Assembly: GCA_036562495.1 (NCBI GenBank)
Contig: DATCKA010000070.1
Span: forward strand, 62,001 to 126,000
Direction of reading: 5' to 3'
Origin: Geochorda sp036562495
GTDB taxonomy: Bacteria; Bacillota; Limnochordia; Limnochordales; Geochordaceae
DNA length: 64,000 nt
The first letter of the stretch is position 1; the number at the start of each line of letters is the position of its first letter. The notes under the pieces are model-generated. The model was given only the letters and a program-made list of their open reading frames with translations. It was not told the origin of the DNA and ran no database searches. Below, one piece after another: positions 41,845 through 50,496 of this stretch. The translations under genes were made by a program, and so were the position numbers.

Positions 41845-42672
41845 ATGGGGATCAAGCAGTACCGGCCCACGACGCCGGGCCTGCGGCATCGCACCGGGTA
41901 CACCTTCGAGGAGATCACCAAGAAGGAGCCGGAGAAGGCGCTCACCCGGGCCCTCAAGCGGCGCAACGGCCGCAACAACCAGGGGCGGATCACGTCGCGT
42001 CACCGCGGCGGGGGCCACAAGCGGCTCTATCGGGTCATCGACTTCCGGCGGGACAAGGACGGCGTGCCGGCCAAGGTGGTCGCGATCGAGTACGATCCCA
42101 ACCGGTCGGCTCGCATCGCCTTGCTCCACTACGCCGACGGCGAGAAGCGCTACATCCTGGCGCCGCTGGGGCTGAAGGTGGGCGACCGGGTCGAGAGCGG
42201 GCCTCAGGCCGACATCAAGCCGGGCAACGCCCTGCCCCTGAGCGCGATCCCCGTCGGCTCCTTGGTGCACTGCATCGAGTTGCAGCCCGGCAAGGGCGCG
42301 CAGCTGGTGCGGGCGGCCGGGGCGGCGGCTCAGGTGATGGCCCGAGAGGGCGAGTACGTCACGCTGCGGCTGCCGTCGGGCGAGTTCCGCAAGGTGCTCG
42401 CCCGGTGCAAGGCGACCATCGGTCAGGTGGGCAACGTCGAGCACGAAAACATCAGCCTTGGCAAGGCCGGGCGCAACCGGTGGCTGGGACGGCGGCCGCA
42501 CACCCGGGGCTCGGTGATGAACCCCATCGACCACCCGCACGGCGGTGGCGAGGGCAAGTCGCCCATCGGCATGCCGGGGCCCGTCACGCCCTGGGGCAAG
42601 CCGACGCTGGGGTACAAGACCCGCAAGCGGCGCAAGCCGTCGGATCGCTTCATCGTGCGGCGCCGCAAGTAG
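41845..42672 (+). CDS. rplB: 50S ribosomal protein L2
   Basis: Needed for subunit association and peptidyl transfer. 275 residues, ending with the invariant VMNPIDHPHGGGEGKSPIGM segment that contains the functionally key histidine. An additional frame across this gene is a shadow. Confidence 0.99.
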   Translation: MGIKQYRPTTPGLRHRTGYTFEEITKKEPEKALTRALKRRNGRNNQGRITSRHRGGGHKRLYRVIDFRRDKDGVPAKVVAIEYDPNRSARIALLHYADGEKRYILAPLGLKVGDRVESGPQADIKPGNALPLSAIPVGSLVHCIELQPGKGAQLVRAAGAAAQVMAREGEYVTLRLPSGEFRKVLARCKATIGQVGNVEHENISLGKAGRNRWLGRRPHTRGSVMNPIDHPHGGGEGKSPIGMPGPVTPWGKPTLGYKTRKRRKPSDRFIVRRRK

Positions 42673-42706
42673 GGTTAGACGATAGGTAAGGACGGTCGTC
42701 TGGACC

Positions 42707-42991
42707 ATGGGACGCTCACGCAAGAAGGGGCCCTTCGCCGACGCCCATCTGCTGGAGAAGGTGCGGCGGCTCAACGAGACGGGCGAGAAGCGGGTCATCA
42801 AGACGTGGTCTCGGCGCTCGACCATCTTCCCGGAGATGGTGGGGCACACCATTGCCGTCTACGATGGCCGCAAGCACGTCCCCGTCTACATCACGGAGGA
42901 CATGGTGGGCCACAAGCTAGGCGAGTTTGCCCCGACGCGGACCTTCCGCGGCCACGGGGCCCACACGGAGCGCTCGACGGCGCTCAAGTGA
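42707..42991 (+). CDS. rpsS: 30S ribosomal protein S19
   Basis: Head protein forming bridges to 50S. 94 residues, starting GRSRKKGPFADAHLLEKV and containing SRRSTIFPEMVGHTIAVYDGR. Unusually, the next start (rplV) is 58 nt away rather than overlapping. Confidence 0.99.
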   Translation: MGRSRKKGPFADAHLLEKVRRLNETGEKRVIKTWSRRSTIFPEMVGHTIAVYDGRKHVPVYITEDMVGHKLGEFAPTRTFRGHGAHTERSTALK

Positions 42992-43049
42992 GGCGGCGGA
43001 CGGCCAGCCGGGCCCGGGTCGTGACCATCGGGGAAGGGGTTCGGAGCGC

Positions 43050-43388
43050 GTGGAAGTACGGGCGGTGGCGCGGTACCAGCGGATCTCGCCGCGCAAGGTA
43101 CGCCAGGTCATCGACTTGATCCGAGGCAAGGACGTGGACGAGGCGCTGAGCATCTTGCGCTTCGTGCCCAAGGCGGCGTCGCCGGTGGTGGAGAAGGTGG
43201 TGCGGTCGGCGGTCGCCAACGCACAAAACAACTACAACCTCGACCCCCACCGCCTCTACGTCGCGGCCATCTACGCCGACGAGGGGCCCATGCTCAAGCG
43301 TGTCATGCCGCGGGCGCGGGGCATGGCGTACCTGATTCGCAAGCGCAGCAGCCACATCACGGTCGTGTTGCGCAGCAGAGGGGAGTAG
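43050..43388 (+). CDS. rplV: 50S ribosomal protein L22
   Basis: Exit-tunnel protein with a long beta-hairpin. 112 residues from GTG 43050 (GGAAGGGG about 10 nt before); the frame extends upstream but homology starts here: VRAVARYQRISPRKVRQVIDLIRG. The hairpin tip is in PMLKRVMPRARGMAYLIRKRSSH, where macrolide-resistance changes occur. Confidence 0.98.
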   Translation: MEVRAVARYQRISPRKVRQVIDLIRGKDVDEALSILRFVPKAASPVVEKVVRSAVANAQNNYNLDPHRLYVAAIYADEGPMLKRVMPRARGMAYLIRKRSSHITVVLRSRGE

Positions 43389-43396
43389 CGTCATCC

Positions 43397-44104
43397 GTGG
43401 GCCAGAAGGTGCACCCGTACGCGCTGCGCCTCGGGGTCATCAAGGGCTGGCAGTCCCGGTGGTTTGGCGACAAGAAGGGCCTGGCCGCCCTGCTCCACGA
43501 GGATCTCAAGCTGCGGCGCTACATCAAGCAGCGGTTCTACCAGGCCGGCGTCTCGACCATCGAGATCGAGCGGGCCGCCAACACCGTGCGCATCACGGTG
43601 CACACGGCGCGCCCGGGCATGATCATCGGCAAGCAAGGCGCCGAGGTGGACCGGCTCCGCCAGGAGCTGGAGCAGATGACCGGGCGCGAGGTGCGGATCA
43701 ACGTCGTCGAGATCGAGAAGCCTGACCTCGACGCCCAACTGGTGGCGGAGAACATCGCCTTCCAGCTCGAGCGCCGCATCAGCTTCCGCCGGGCGATGCG
43801 GCAGGCCATGCAGCGGGCCATGCGCCTCGGGGCCAAGGGCATACGGGTCGCCATCGCGGGCCGGATCGCCGGTGCCGAGATCGCGCGCTACGAGTGGGCC
43901 ACGGAAGGCTCGGTGCCGCTGACGACCCTGCGGGCGGACATCGACTACGGCATGGCCGAGGCCAATACCACCTACGGCAAGATCGGCGTCAAGGTGTGGA
44001 TCTACAAGGGCGAGGTGCTGCCCGAGGGCCGCGGCGGCGAGGGCGGCCAGCGTCGTACCGAGGAAGCGGCCCAAGGCGCCCGCGCGGCAGAGGGGTCGGT
44101 GTGA
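43397..44104 (+). CDS. rpsC: 30S ribosomal protein S3
   Basis: mRNA-entry protein with helicase-like role. 235 residues: GQKVHPYALRLGVIKGWQSRW, the KH domain with PGMIIGKQGAEVDRLRQ, and the C-terminal RIAGAEIARYEWATEGSVPL. The final 25 residues are a variable acidic and Ala-rich tail. GTG start, 8 nt after rplV. Confidence 0.99.
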   Translation: MGQKVHPYALRLGVIKGWQSRWFGDKKGLAALLHEDLKLRRYIKQRFYQAGVSTIEIERAANTVRITVHTARPGMIIGKQGAEVDRLRQELEQMTGREVRINVVEIEKPDLDAQLVAENIAFQLERRISFRRAMRQAMQRAMRLGAKGIRVAIAGRIAGAEIARYEWATEGSVPLTTLRADIDYGMAEANTTYGKIGVKVWIYKGEVLPEGRGGEGGQRRTEEAAQGARAAEGSV

Positions 44105-44113
44105 GGCGCAGCC

Positions 44114-44551
44114 ATGTTGATGCCACGGCGGGTCAAGTACCGCAAGGTGCAACGGGGCCGCATGAAGGGCCAGGCCACGCGGGGTGTCACCATCCAAACG
44201 GGTGAGTACGCGCTGCAGGCCCTGGAGCCGGGCTGGATCACCGCGCAGCAGATCGAGGCGGCCCGTATCGCCATCACCCGGCAGGTCAAGCGGGGCGGAA
44301 AGCTCTGGATCCGGATCTTCCCGGATAAGCCCGTCACCAAGAAGCCGGCCGAGACGCGCATGGGCAGCGGCAAGGGGTCGCCCGAGTACTGGGTCGCCGT
44401 CGTCAAGCCGGGGAGGATCCTCTTCGAGATGGCGGGCGTGCCCGAGCAGGTGGCCATGGAGGCGTTGCGCCTGGCCGCTTTCAAGCTGCCGATCCGGACC
44501 CGCATCATCAAGGCCGAGCAGGGTGGTGAGGGTACCGGTGAAGGCGCGTGA
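44114..44551 (+). CDS. rplP: 50S ribosomal protein L16
   Basis: Lies near the A site and 5S rRNA. 145 residues; LMPRRVKYRKVQRGRMKGQA, then RGGKLWIRIFPDKPVTKKPAETRMGSGKG, including the arginine that is hydroxylated in some bacteria. Its end overlaps the rpmC start by 14 nt. Confidence 0.99.
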   Translation: MLMPRRVKYRKVQRGRMKGQATRGVTIQTGEYALQALEPGWITAQQIEAARIAITRQVKRGGKLWIRIFPDKPVTKKPAETRMGSGKGSPEYWVAVVKPGRILFEMAGVPEQVAMEALRLAAFKLPIRTRIIKAEQGGEGTGEGA

Positions 44552-44789
44552 GCTGAGGGACCTGAGCCGAGAAGACCTCTTGCGCAAGGTCGACGAGCTG
44601 AAGACGGAGCTCTTCAATCTCCGCTTCCAGAAGGCCGTCGGGCAACTCGGCAACCCGATGCGGATCCGCCAGGTACGCAAGGACATCGCGCGGGTGCTGA
44701 CGGTGTTGCGTGAGCGGGAGCTGGGCATCGAGCGGGCGGCCCGCACCGAGGACCGGGCGGCGGCCGGCGAGGCGCGGACGCAAGGTTAG
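44538..44789 (+). CDS. rpmC: 50S ribosomal protein L29
   Basis: Two-helix protein at the tunnel exit. GTG 44538 gives KARELRDLSREDLLRKVDELK as first helix and NPMRIRQVRKDIARVLTVL as second. The family is usually 60-68 residues; this one has 83, with an extra charged Ala-rich tail (ERAARTEDRAAAGEARTQG). Confidence 0.96.
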   Translation: MKARELRDLSREDLLRKVDELKTELFNLRFQKAVGQLGNPMRIRQVRKDIARVLTVLRERELGIERAARTEDRAAAGEARTQG

Positions 44790-44812
44790 AGAGGGCGGGC
44801 AGCGAGTCGACC

Positions 44813-45076
44813 ATGGCCAAGCAGGAGCGAGGAAAGCGCAAGGTTCGCGAAGGCGTCGTGGTCTCCAACAAGATGATGAAGACCGTCGTGGTGGAGGTGG
44901 AGCGCCTGGTGCGCCACCCGGTCCTGGGCAAGGTGTTGCGGCGCACCAGCCGCTTCAAGGCCCACGACGAGAACAACGAGTGCCAGGAGGGGGATCGGGT
45001 GCTCATCATGGAGACCCGGCCCCTCAGCAAGGAGAAGCGCTGGCGCGTCGTGCAGATCCTGGCACGGGCGAAGTAG
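44813..45076 (+). CDS. rpsQ: 30S ribosomal protein S17
   Basis: OB-fold protein that organises the 5' domain of 16S rRNA. 87 residues, RKVREGVVVSNKMMKTVVVEVERLVRHP, then AHDENNECQEGDRVLIMETRPLSKEKRW. It lies 23 nt after rpmC and 15 nt before rplN. Confidence 0.99.
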   Translation: MAKQERGKRKVREGVVVSNKMMKTVVVEVERLVRHPVLGKVLRRTSRFKAHDENNECQEGDRVLIMETRPLSKEKRWRVVQILARAK

Positions 45077-45091
45077 GGCGGTAGTGGAGCC

Positions 45092-45460
45092 ATGATCCAG
45101 CAGGAGAGCGTGCTCAACGTCGCGGACAACACGGGGGCCAAGCGGCTGCTGTGCATCCGGGTCCTCGGCGGCTCCAAGCGCCGCTACGCCGGGGTGGGCG
45201 ATGTCATCGTCGGCGTCGTCAAGGAAGCGATCCCCGGCGGCATGGTGAAGGAGCACGACATCGTCAAGGCCGTGGTGGTGCGGACGCGCCATCCCGTCCG
45301 GCGTCCGGACGGTAGCTACATCCGCTTCGACGAGAACGCGGCGGTGATCCTGGCCGACGACGAGAACCCGAAGGGGACGCGTATCTTCGGGCCGGTGGCG
45401 CGGGAGCTGCGGGAGAAGAACTACATGAAGATCCTTTCACTGGCGCCGGAGGTGCTCTGA
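45092..45460 (+). CDS. rplN: 50S ribosomal protein L14
   Basis: Contacts 16S rRNA across the subunit interface and is the docking site of RsfS. 122 residues with MIQQESVLNVADNTGAKRLLCI and FDENAAVILADDENPKGTRIFGPVARELRE. Confidence 0.99.
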   Translation: MIQQESVLNVADNTGAKRLLCIRVLGGSKRRYAGVGDVIVGVVKEAIPGGMVKEHDIVKAVVVRTRHPVRRPDGSYIRFDENAAVILADDENPKGTRIFGPVARELREKNYMKILSLAPEVL

Positions 45461-45464
45461 GACG

Positions 45465-45815
45465 ATGGCGGCCAAGGCAGCGCTCAAGCGGCCGACCCGC
45501 AAGCTCCACGTGCGCAAGGGCGATACGGTCGAGGTGATCCGGGGCGACGACGCGGGCAAGCGGGGCAAGGTGCTCCAGGTCTTCCCAGCCAAGGGCCGGA
45601 TCGTGGTGGAGGGCGTCAACATCCAAAAGCGCCACACCCGGCCGACCCGCACCAACCCGCAGGGCGGCGTCATCGAGAAGCCCGGTCCCATCGACAGCTC
45701 CAAGGTGATGCTGGTCTGCCCCGGATGCGACAAGCCCAGCCGGTACCGCCGGCAGCGCTCCGCCGACGGGGATCTCGTGCGGGTTTGCGTTCGCTGCGGA
45801 AAGATGATAGATTGA
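45465..45815 (+). CDS. rplX: 50S ribosomal protein L24
   Basis: Assembly initiator of the large subunit with a KOW motif (KGDTVEVIRGDDAGKRGKVLQVFP). 116 residues; the C-terminal half has two CxxC-type pairs (LVCPGCDKPSRYRR and RVCVRCGKMID), the zinc-binding variant. Confidence 0.98.
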   Translation: MAAKAALKRPTRKLHVRKGDTVEVIRGDDAGKRGKVLQVFPAKGRIVVEGVNIQKRHTRPTRTNPQGGVIEKPGPIDSSKVMLVCPGCDKPSRYRRQRSADGDLVRVCVRCGKMID

Positions 45816-45864
45816 GGTTTCGGCGCCCTTCGATACATTCGCGGTCGGGAGGCAGCCTACAGCC

Positions 45865-46413
45865 GTGGAAGCCAGGTTGAAGGAGCGCTATCGCCGGGAA
45901 GTGGTACCCGCGATGATGGCGCGATTCGGCTACCGCAACGTGATGGAGGTACCGCGGCTCGAGAAGGTGGTCATCAACATGGGCGTCGGCGAGGCGGTGC
46001 AGGACCCCAAGCAGCTTGACGCCGCCGTGGCCGACCTGACCGCCATCAGCGGCCAGAAGCCCGTGGTGACCCGGGCCAGGCGCTCCATCGCGGCCTTCAA
46101 GCTGCGCAAAGGGATGGCCATCGGAGCCAAGGTGACGCTCCGCGGGGACCGGATGTACCACTTCCTCGACAAGCTCATCAACGTGGCGCTGCCTCGCATC
46201 CGGGACTTCCGCGGGGTCTCTCCCGACAGCTTCGACGGGCGAGGCAACTACAGCCTGGGCATCCGGGAGCAGCTCATCTTTCCCGAGATCCAGTACGACA
46301 AGGTCGATCGGGTGCGAGGCATGGACATCACGATCGCCACGACGGCCCGGACCGACGAAGAGGCGGCCGAGCTGCTGCGGCTGTTGGGCATGCCCTTCCG
46401 CACCGACTCGTGA
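45865..46413 (+). CDS. rplE: 50S ribosomal protein L5
   Basis: Binds 5S rRNA and the P-site tRNA. 182 residues beginning with GTG 45865, with NVMEVPRLEKVVINMGVGEA, GQKPVVTRARRSIAAFKLRKGM and IFPEIQYDKVDRVRGMDIT. Its best ribosome binding site (GGGAGG) is 12 nt away, rather far. Confidence 0.99.
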   Translation: MEARLKERYRREVVPAMMARFGYRNVMEVPRLEKVVINMGVGEAVQDPKQLDAAVADLTAISGQKPVVTRARRSIAAFKLRKGMAIGAKVTLRGDRMYHFLDKLINVALPRIRDFRGVSPDSFDGRGNYSLGIREQLIFPEIQYDKVDRVRGMDITIATTARTDEEAAELLRLLGMPFRTDS

Positions 46414-46447
46414 CGCAGGAGCTCCAACGGCTGGGAGGTTTTGGGCG

Positions 46448-46633
46448 TTGGCACGCAAGGCGCTCATCAACAAGGCGATGCGGCCGCCGAAGTTTTCGAC
46501 TCGGATCGTGCGGCGGTGCAAGATCTGCGGGAGACCCCGGGGCTACATGCGGCGATTCGAGATGTGCCGCATCTGCTTCCGCAACCTCGCCCACCGAGGG
46601 CTCATCCCCGGTGTGCAGAAGGCCAGCTGGTAG
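46448..46633 (+). CDS. rpsN: 30S ribosomal protein S14, zinc-binding type
   Basis: A 61-residue S14 with four cysteines (CKICGRPRGYMRRFEMCRIC), the zinc-dependent form of Bacillota and many thermophiles. Start TTG 46448 lies 8 nt behind GGGAGGT. No zinc-independent copy is seen in this window. Confidence 0.98.
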   Translation: MARKALINKAMRPPKFSTRIVRRCKICGRPRGYMRRFEMCRICFRNLAHRGLIPGVQKASW

Positions 46634-46663
46634 GGGCTCGCCGGGAAGGGGTACGACGCGGCC

Positions 46664-47065
46664 GTGGTCATGACGGATCCCATCGCGGACATGCTGACCC
46701 GCATCCGCAACGCGTCGCGGGCTCGCCACGACTCCGTGGACGTCCCGGCTTCCAAGCTGAAGCTGGAGATCCTGCGGGTGCTCAAGGAGCAGGGCTACAT
46801 ACGCGACTACAAGCTGATCGACGAGGAGAAGCCCCAGCCGACGGTGCGCATCTTGCTGAAGTACGGGCCCGACCGCACGCAGGTCATCACGGGGGTGCGC
46901 CGAGTCTCGACACCGGGGCGACGGGTGTACACCGGCAAGGACCGCATCCCCCGGGTCGTCGGGGGCCTGGGCGTTGCGGTGCTGTCGACCCCCAGGGGCG
47001 TCATGAGCGACCGGGAGGCCCGTCGCGCGGGCGTCGGCGGCGAGGTCCTCTGCTACGTCTGGTGA
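46664..47065 (+). CDS. rpsH: 30S ribosomal protein S8
   Basis: Central-domain assembly protein and, in E. coli, translational repressor of the spc operon. 133 residues, VMTDPIADMLTRIRNASRARH, then VSTPGRRVYTGKDRIPRVVGGLGVAVLSTPRGVMSD. GTG 46664 and ATG 46670 are both possible starts; the longer form matches the Bacillus N-terminus. Confidence 0.98.
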   Translation: MVMTDPIADMLTRIRNASRARHDSVDVPASKLKLEILRVLKEQGYIRDYKLIDEEKPQPTVRILLKYGPDRTQVITGVRRVSTPGRRVYTGKDRIPRVVGGLGVAVLSTPRGVMSDREARRAGVGGEVLCYVW

Positions 47066-47083
47066 GGGGATAGAGAGTTTGCC

Positions 47084-47629
47084 ATGTCGCGCATCGGACG
47101 CCAGCCGGTCAAGATCCCGCCCGGGGTCGAGGTGACCATCGACGGTACCACGGTCCGGGTCAAGGGGCCCAAGGGGGAGCTGGTGCAGAGCTTCCACCCC
47201 GACATGAGGGTGGAGCGGGTCGACGGCACCATCGTCGTGCGCCGGCCCAGTGACGAGAAGTACCACCGGGCCCTGCACGGGCTGACCCGTGCCCTCATCG
47301 CCAACATGGTCGTGGGGGTGACCCAGGGCTACGAGAAGGTGCTGGAGCTGCGCGGGGTCGGCTACCGCGCGGCCAAGCAGGGGTCGTCGCTGGTGCTGAC
47401 CGTGGGCTTCTCGCACCCGGTGGTCATCGAGCCGCTGCCGGGGGTGGAGATCGACGTGCCGGCGGCCAACCGGATCGTGGTACGGGGGCTCGACAAGCAG
47501 GCCGTCGGGGAGATGGCGGCGCGGATCCGCAAGGTGCGACCCGCCGAGCCGTACCTGGGCAAGGGCATCGCCTACCTGGGCGAGCAGATCCGGCGCAAGG
47601 CGGGCAAGGCCGGGAAGGTGACACGCTGA
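47084..47629 (+). CDS. rplF: 50S ribosomal protein L6
   Basis: Sits by the sarcin-ricin loop. 181 residues with two similar domains: MSRIGRQPVKIPPGVEVTI through GLTRALIANMVVGV, and YEKVLELRGVGYRAAKQG through PYLGKGIAYLGEQIRRKAGK. Confidence 0.99.
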   Translation: MSRIGRQPVKIPPGVEVTIDGTTVRVKGPKGELVQSFHPDMRVERVDGTIVVRRPSDEKYHRALHGLTRALIANMVVGVTQGYEKVLELRGVGYRAAKQGSSLVLTVGFSHPVVIEPLPGVEIDVPAANRIVVRGLDKQAVGEMAARIRKVRPAEPYLGKGIAYLGEQIRRKAGKAGKVTR

Positions 47630-47630
47630 G

Positions 47631-47996
47631 ATGGCGCGACGGACGCGACAGGAGGCTCGAAAGCGCCGGCATCTGCGGGTGCGCAAGAAGGTCTTCGGGA
47701 CGCCCGAGCGCCCCCGGCTGTCGGTCTATCGGAGCCTCAACCACATCTACGCTCAGATCATCGACGATACCGTGGGCCATACCCTGGTCTTCGTCTCGAC
47801 GCTGGATCCGCAGCTGCGGGGCCGCCTCGAGAAGACCGGCAACAAGGAGGCGGCTCGGGCCGTGGGCGAGGAGATCGCCCGCCGCGCCCGGGAGAAGGGG
47901 ATCACCCGGGTCGTCTTCGACCGCGGAGGCTTCCTGTACCACGGGCGCGTGGCCGCCGTCGCAGAGGGCGCGCGGGCCGGCGGCCTCGAGTTTTGA
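47631..47996 (+). CDS. rplR: 50S ribosomal protein L18
   Basis: 5S rRNA-binding protein, 121 residues; KVFGTPERPRLSVYRSLNHIYAQIIDD and the final VVFDRGGFLYHGRVAAVAEGARAGGL are typical. One nucleotide separates it from rplF. Confidence 0.99.
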   Translation: MARRTRQEARKRRHLRVRKKVFGTPERPRLSVYRSLNHIYAQIIDDTVGHTLVFVSTLDPQLRGRLEKTGNKEAARAVGEEIARRAREKGITRVVFDRGGFLYHGRVAAVAEGARAGGLEF

Positions 47997-48014
47997 GGGA
48001 GGTTGGACCATCGC

Positions 48015-48530
48015 ATGGCAGGCCAGGCACGACACGGCCGCGCGGAGGGCGGCGGTGAGCTGGAGGAGCGGGTGGTCTCCATCAACCCGGTCTCCAAGAC
48101 GGTGAAGGGCGGCAGAGCCCGCAGCTTCTCCGTGCTGGTCGTGGTGGGGGACCGCAAGGGCCGGGTCGGTATGGGGCTCGGCAAGGCCAAGGAAGTGGCC
48201 GACGCCATCCGCAAAGCGGTCGAAGCGGCTAAGAAGGACCTCATCGAGGTGCCCTTGCGCGGCAATACCATCCCCCACGAGGTGGTCTTCACCTACGGGG
48301 CCTCGCGGGTCCTGCTCAAGCCGGCCTCCCAGGGCACGGGGGTCATCGCGGGCGGACCCGTGCGTGCGGTGGTGGAGCTGGCGGGGATCCGCGACATCCT
48401 GACCAAGTCGCTGGGCTCGCGCAATCCCATCAACGTGGTGCGAGCCACCATGGGCGCCCTCAAGAGCCTGCGCACACCGGAGCAGGTGGCGCAGCTGCGG
48501 GGGCGGTCGGTCGAGGAGTTGACGGCGTGA
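48015..48530 (+). CDS. rpsE: 30S ribosomal protein S5
   Basis: mRNA-entry and accuracy protein. I start at ATG 48015, 11 nt behind GGGAGGT, giving 171 residues; TTG 48003 is in frame but overlaps that binding site. Conserved parts: RVVSINPVSKTVKGGRARSF, VGDRKGRVGMGLGKAKEV and GSRNPINVVRATMGAL. Confidence 0.98.
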   Translation: MAGQARHGRAEGGGELEERVVSINPVSKTVKGGRARSFSVLVVVGDRKGRVGMGLGKAKEVADAIRKAVEAAKKDLIEVPLRGNTIPHEVVFTYGASRVLLKPASQGTGVIAGGPVRAVVELAGIRDILTKSLGSRNPINVVRATMGALKSLRTPEQVAQLRGRSVEELTA

Positions 48531-48745
48531 TGGCTCCCGCGTTCGTGAGGGTGACCTACCGCAAGAGTGCCATCGGCCACCGACGGGACCAGCGGGCCAC
48601 CTTGCGCTCGCTGGGGTTGCGCCGGCTCAATCAGAGCGTGGTGGTGCCCGACACCCCCGTCATGCGGGGGATGATCCAGAAGGTGCGGCACCTGGTGGCG
48701 GTGGAGCCCGTGGAGGGCAACGACGAGGCAGGTGAAGGCCGGTGA
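48530..48745 (+). CDS. rpmD: 50S ribosomal protein L30
   Basis: Small large-subunit protein of 71 residues, recognisable by VTYRKSAIGHRRDQRATLRSLGLRRLNQSVV and TPVMRGMIQKVRHLVAVE. Start ATG shares the A of the rpsE stop, and its own stop overlaps the rplO GTG, so translation is coupled on both sides. Confidence 0.96.
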   Translation: MAPAFVRVTYRKSAIGHRRDQRATLRSLGLRRLNQSVVVPDTPVMRGMIQKVRHLVAVEPVEGNDEAGEGR

Positions 48746-49200
48746 AGCTGCACGATCTGCGGCCGAAGCCGGGGGCCCGGCATCGGCCCAAGCGGGTGGG
48801 CCGCGGCATAGGCTCCGGGCACGGCAAGACCTCGACGAGGGGTCACAAGGGGCAGTGGGCCCGCTCGGGCGGGGCCAAGGGACCGGGCTTCGAGGGCGGG
48901 CAGACCCCGTTGCATCGGCGGTTGCCGAAGCTGCGGCGGTTTACCAACGCGCCCTTCAAGAAGGAGATGGCCATCGTCAACGTGGGAGACCTGGCGCGGG
49001 CCTTCGAGCCGGGGGCGACGGTCACGCCGGAGTCGTTGCTCGAGCGTCGGCTGATCCGCCAGCTTCCCCCTGACGGGGTCAAGGTGTTGGGGGACGGTGA
49101 GCTCGACCGGCCGCTGGCGGTGAGGGCCCATCGCTTCTCGGAGAAGGCTGCCGAGAAGATCCGGGCCGCGGGGGGCACCGTCGAGGTGATCGCGTCGTGA
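48742..49200 (+). CDS. rplO: 50S ribosomal protein L15
   Basis: Late-assembly protein, 152 residues, with KLHDLRPKPGARHRPKRVGRG, GHGKTSTRGHKGQWARSGG and FEGGQTPLHRRLPK. GTG start overlaps rpmD, and the stop overlaps the secY GTG. Confidence 0.99.
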   Translation: MKLHDLRPKPGARHRPKRVGRGIGSGHGKTSTRGHKGQWARSGGAKGPGFEGGQTPLHRRLPKLRRFTNAPFKKEMAIVNVGDLARAFEPGATVTPESLLERRLIRQLPPDGVKVLGDGELDRPLAVRAHRFSEKAAEKIRAAGGTVEVIAS

Positions 49201-50465
49201 TCGACGCCCTTCGCAACGCGGCGCGCATCGAGGATCTGCGGTCCAAGCTCCTGTACACGGTGGCCCTGCTGACGGTCTTTCGCATCGGCTCCCACATCCC
49301 GGTGCCGGGAGTGGACGCCGCAGCCCTGGCGGAGCGGTTCCGGACGGGGTCGGCCAACATCTTCGGATTCCTCGATCTGTTCGCCGGGGGTGCGTTGACC
49401 AACTTCTCCATCTTCGCGCTGAGCGTCACCCCCTACATCACCGCGTCCATCATCATGCAGCTGTTGACCGTGGTGGTGCCGCGGCTGGAGGAGCTGGCCA
49501 AGGAAGGCATCGAGGGCCGCAAGATCCTGGCCCAGTACACGCGCTACGGTACCGTGGTGCTGGCGGTGGTGCAGGCACTGGGTGTGACGAGCCTGGCCAG
49601 CGCGTACCAGGTGCTGTACGACACCAGCTTCTTCAGCAAGACCCTCATCGTCGTGACGCTGACCGCCGGCACGGTGCTCTTGATGTGGCTCGGGGAGAAG
49701 ATCACCGAGAACGGCATCGGCAACGGCATCTCGCTCATCATCTTCACGGGTATCGTGGCGCGGCTGCCTGCCAGCGCCATCACCATCGGGCGCGCCATCG
49801 GCGAGGGCGGCATCAGCCCGCTCGGCGTCATCGCCCTGGCTGTCTTGAGCGTGGCGCTCATCGCTGCCATCATCTTCATGCAGGAGGGGCAGCGCCGGAT
49901 CCCGGTGCAGTATGCGAAGCGGGTCGTGGGCCGGCGCATGTACGGCGGGCAGAGCACCCACATCCCCATGCGCGTCAATCAGGCGGGCGTCATCCCCATC
50001 ATCTTCGCCTCGTCGGTGCTGCTGTTTCCGCTGACGCTGACGCAGTTCGTGCCGGCGCTGGGGTTCATCAACCGGTTCCTGGACTTCGGCACGCCGCTGT
50101 ACAACGCGCTGTACGCGATCCTGGTCATCTTCTTCACCTATTTCTACACGGCCATCACCTTCAACCCGCGTGACGTCGCGGACAACATGAAGAAGTACGG
50201 CGGCTTCATCCCGGGGATCCGGCCCGGCCAGCCCACCGCCGAGTACCTGGACCGGATCCTGACGCGCATCACCATGGTAGGCGCGCTCTTCCTGGCCCTC
50301 ATCGCGGTGACGCCGTATATCCTGGCGGGCGTGACGGGGGTACCCAGGGCATTCATCAGCATCGGCGGCACGGGCTTGCTCATCGTGGTGGGCGTGGCGC
50401 TGGACACGCTCAAGCAGATCGAGGCGCACCTGCTGATGCGCCAGTACGAGGGCTTCATCCGTTGA
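49197..50465 (+). CDS. secY: Preprotein translocase subunit SecY
   Basis: Channel-forming subunit of the Sec translocon, 422 residues with ten hydrophobic helices. Landmarks: IPVPGVDAAALAE, the plug region FLDLFAGGALTNFSIFALSVTPYI, helix 5 region, and the C-terminal loop TFNPRDVADNMKKYGGFIPGIRPGQPT that contacts SecA and ribosome. GTG start overlaps rplO (GTGA). secE lies 26 kb upstream. Confidence 0.99.
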   Translation: MIDALRNAARIEDLRSKLLYTVALLTVFRIGSHIPVPGVDAAALAERFRTGSANIFGFLDLFAGGALTNFSIFALSVTPYITASIIMQLLTVVVPRLEELAKEGIEGRKILAQYTRYGTVVLAVVQALGVTSLASAYQVLYDTSFFSKTLIVVTLTAGTVLLMWLGEKITENGIGNGISLIIFTGIVARLPASAITIGRAIGEGGISPLGVIALAVLSVALIAAIIFMQEGQRRIPVQYAKRVVGRRMYGGQSTHIPMRVNQAGVIPIIFASSVLLFPLTLTQFVPALGFINRFLDFGTPLYNALYAILVIFFTYFYTAITFNPRDVADNMKKYGGFIPGIRPGQPTAEYLDRILTRITMVGALFLALIAVTPYILAGVTGVPRAFISIGGTGLLIVVGVALDTLKQIEAHLLMRQYEGFIR

Positions 50466-50496
50466 GTCTGGCGGGTTTGGCGGAGGGCGTCGGGCG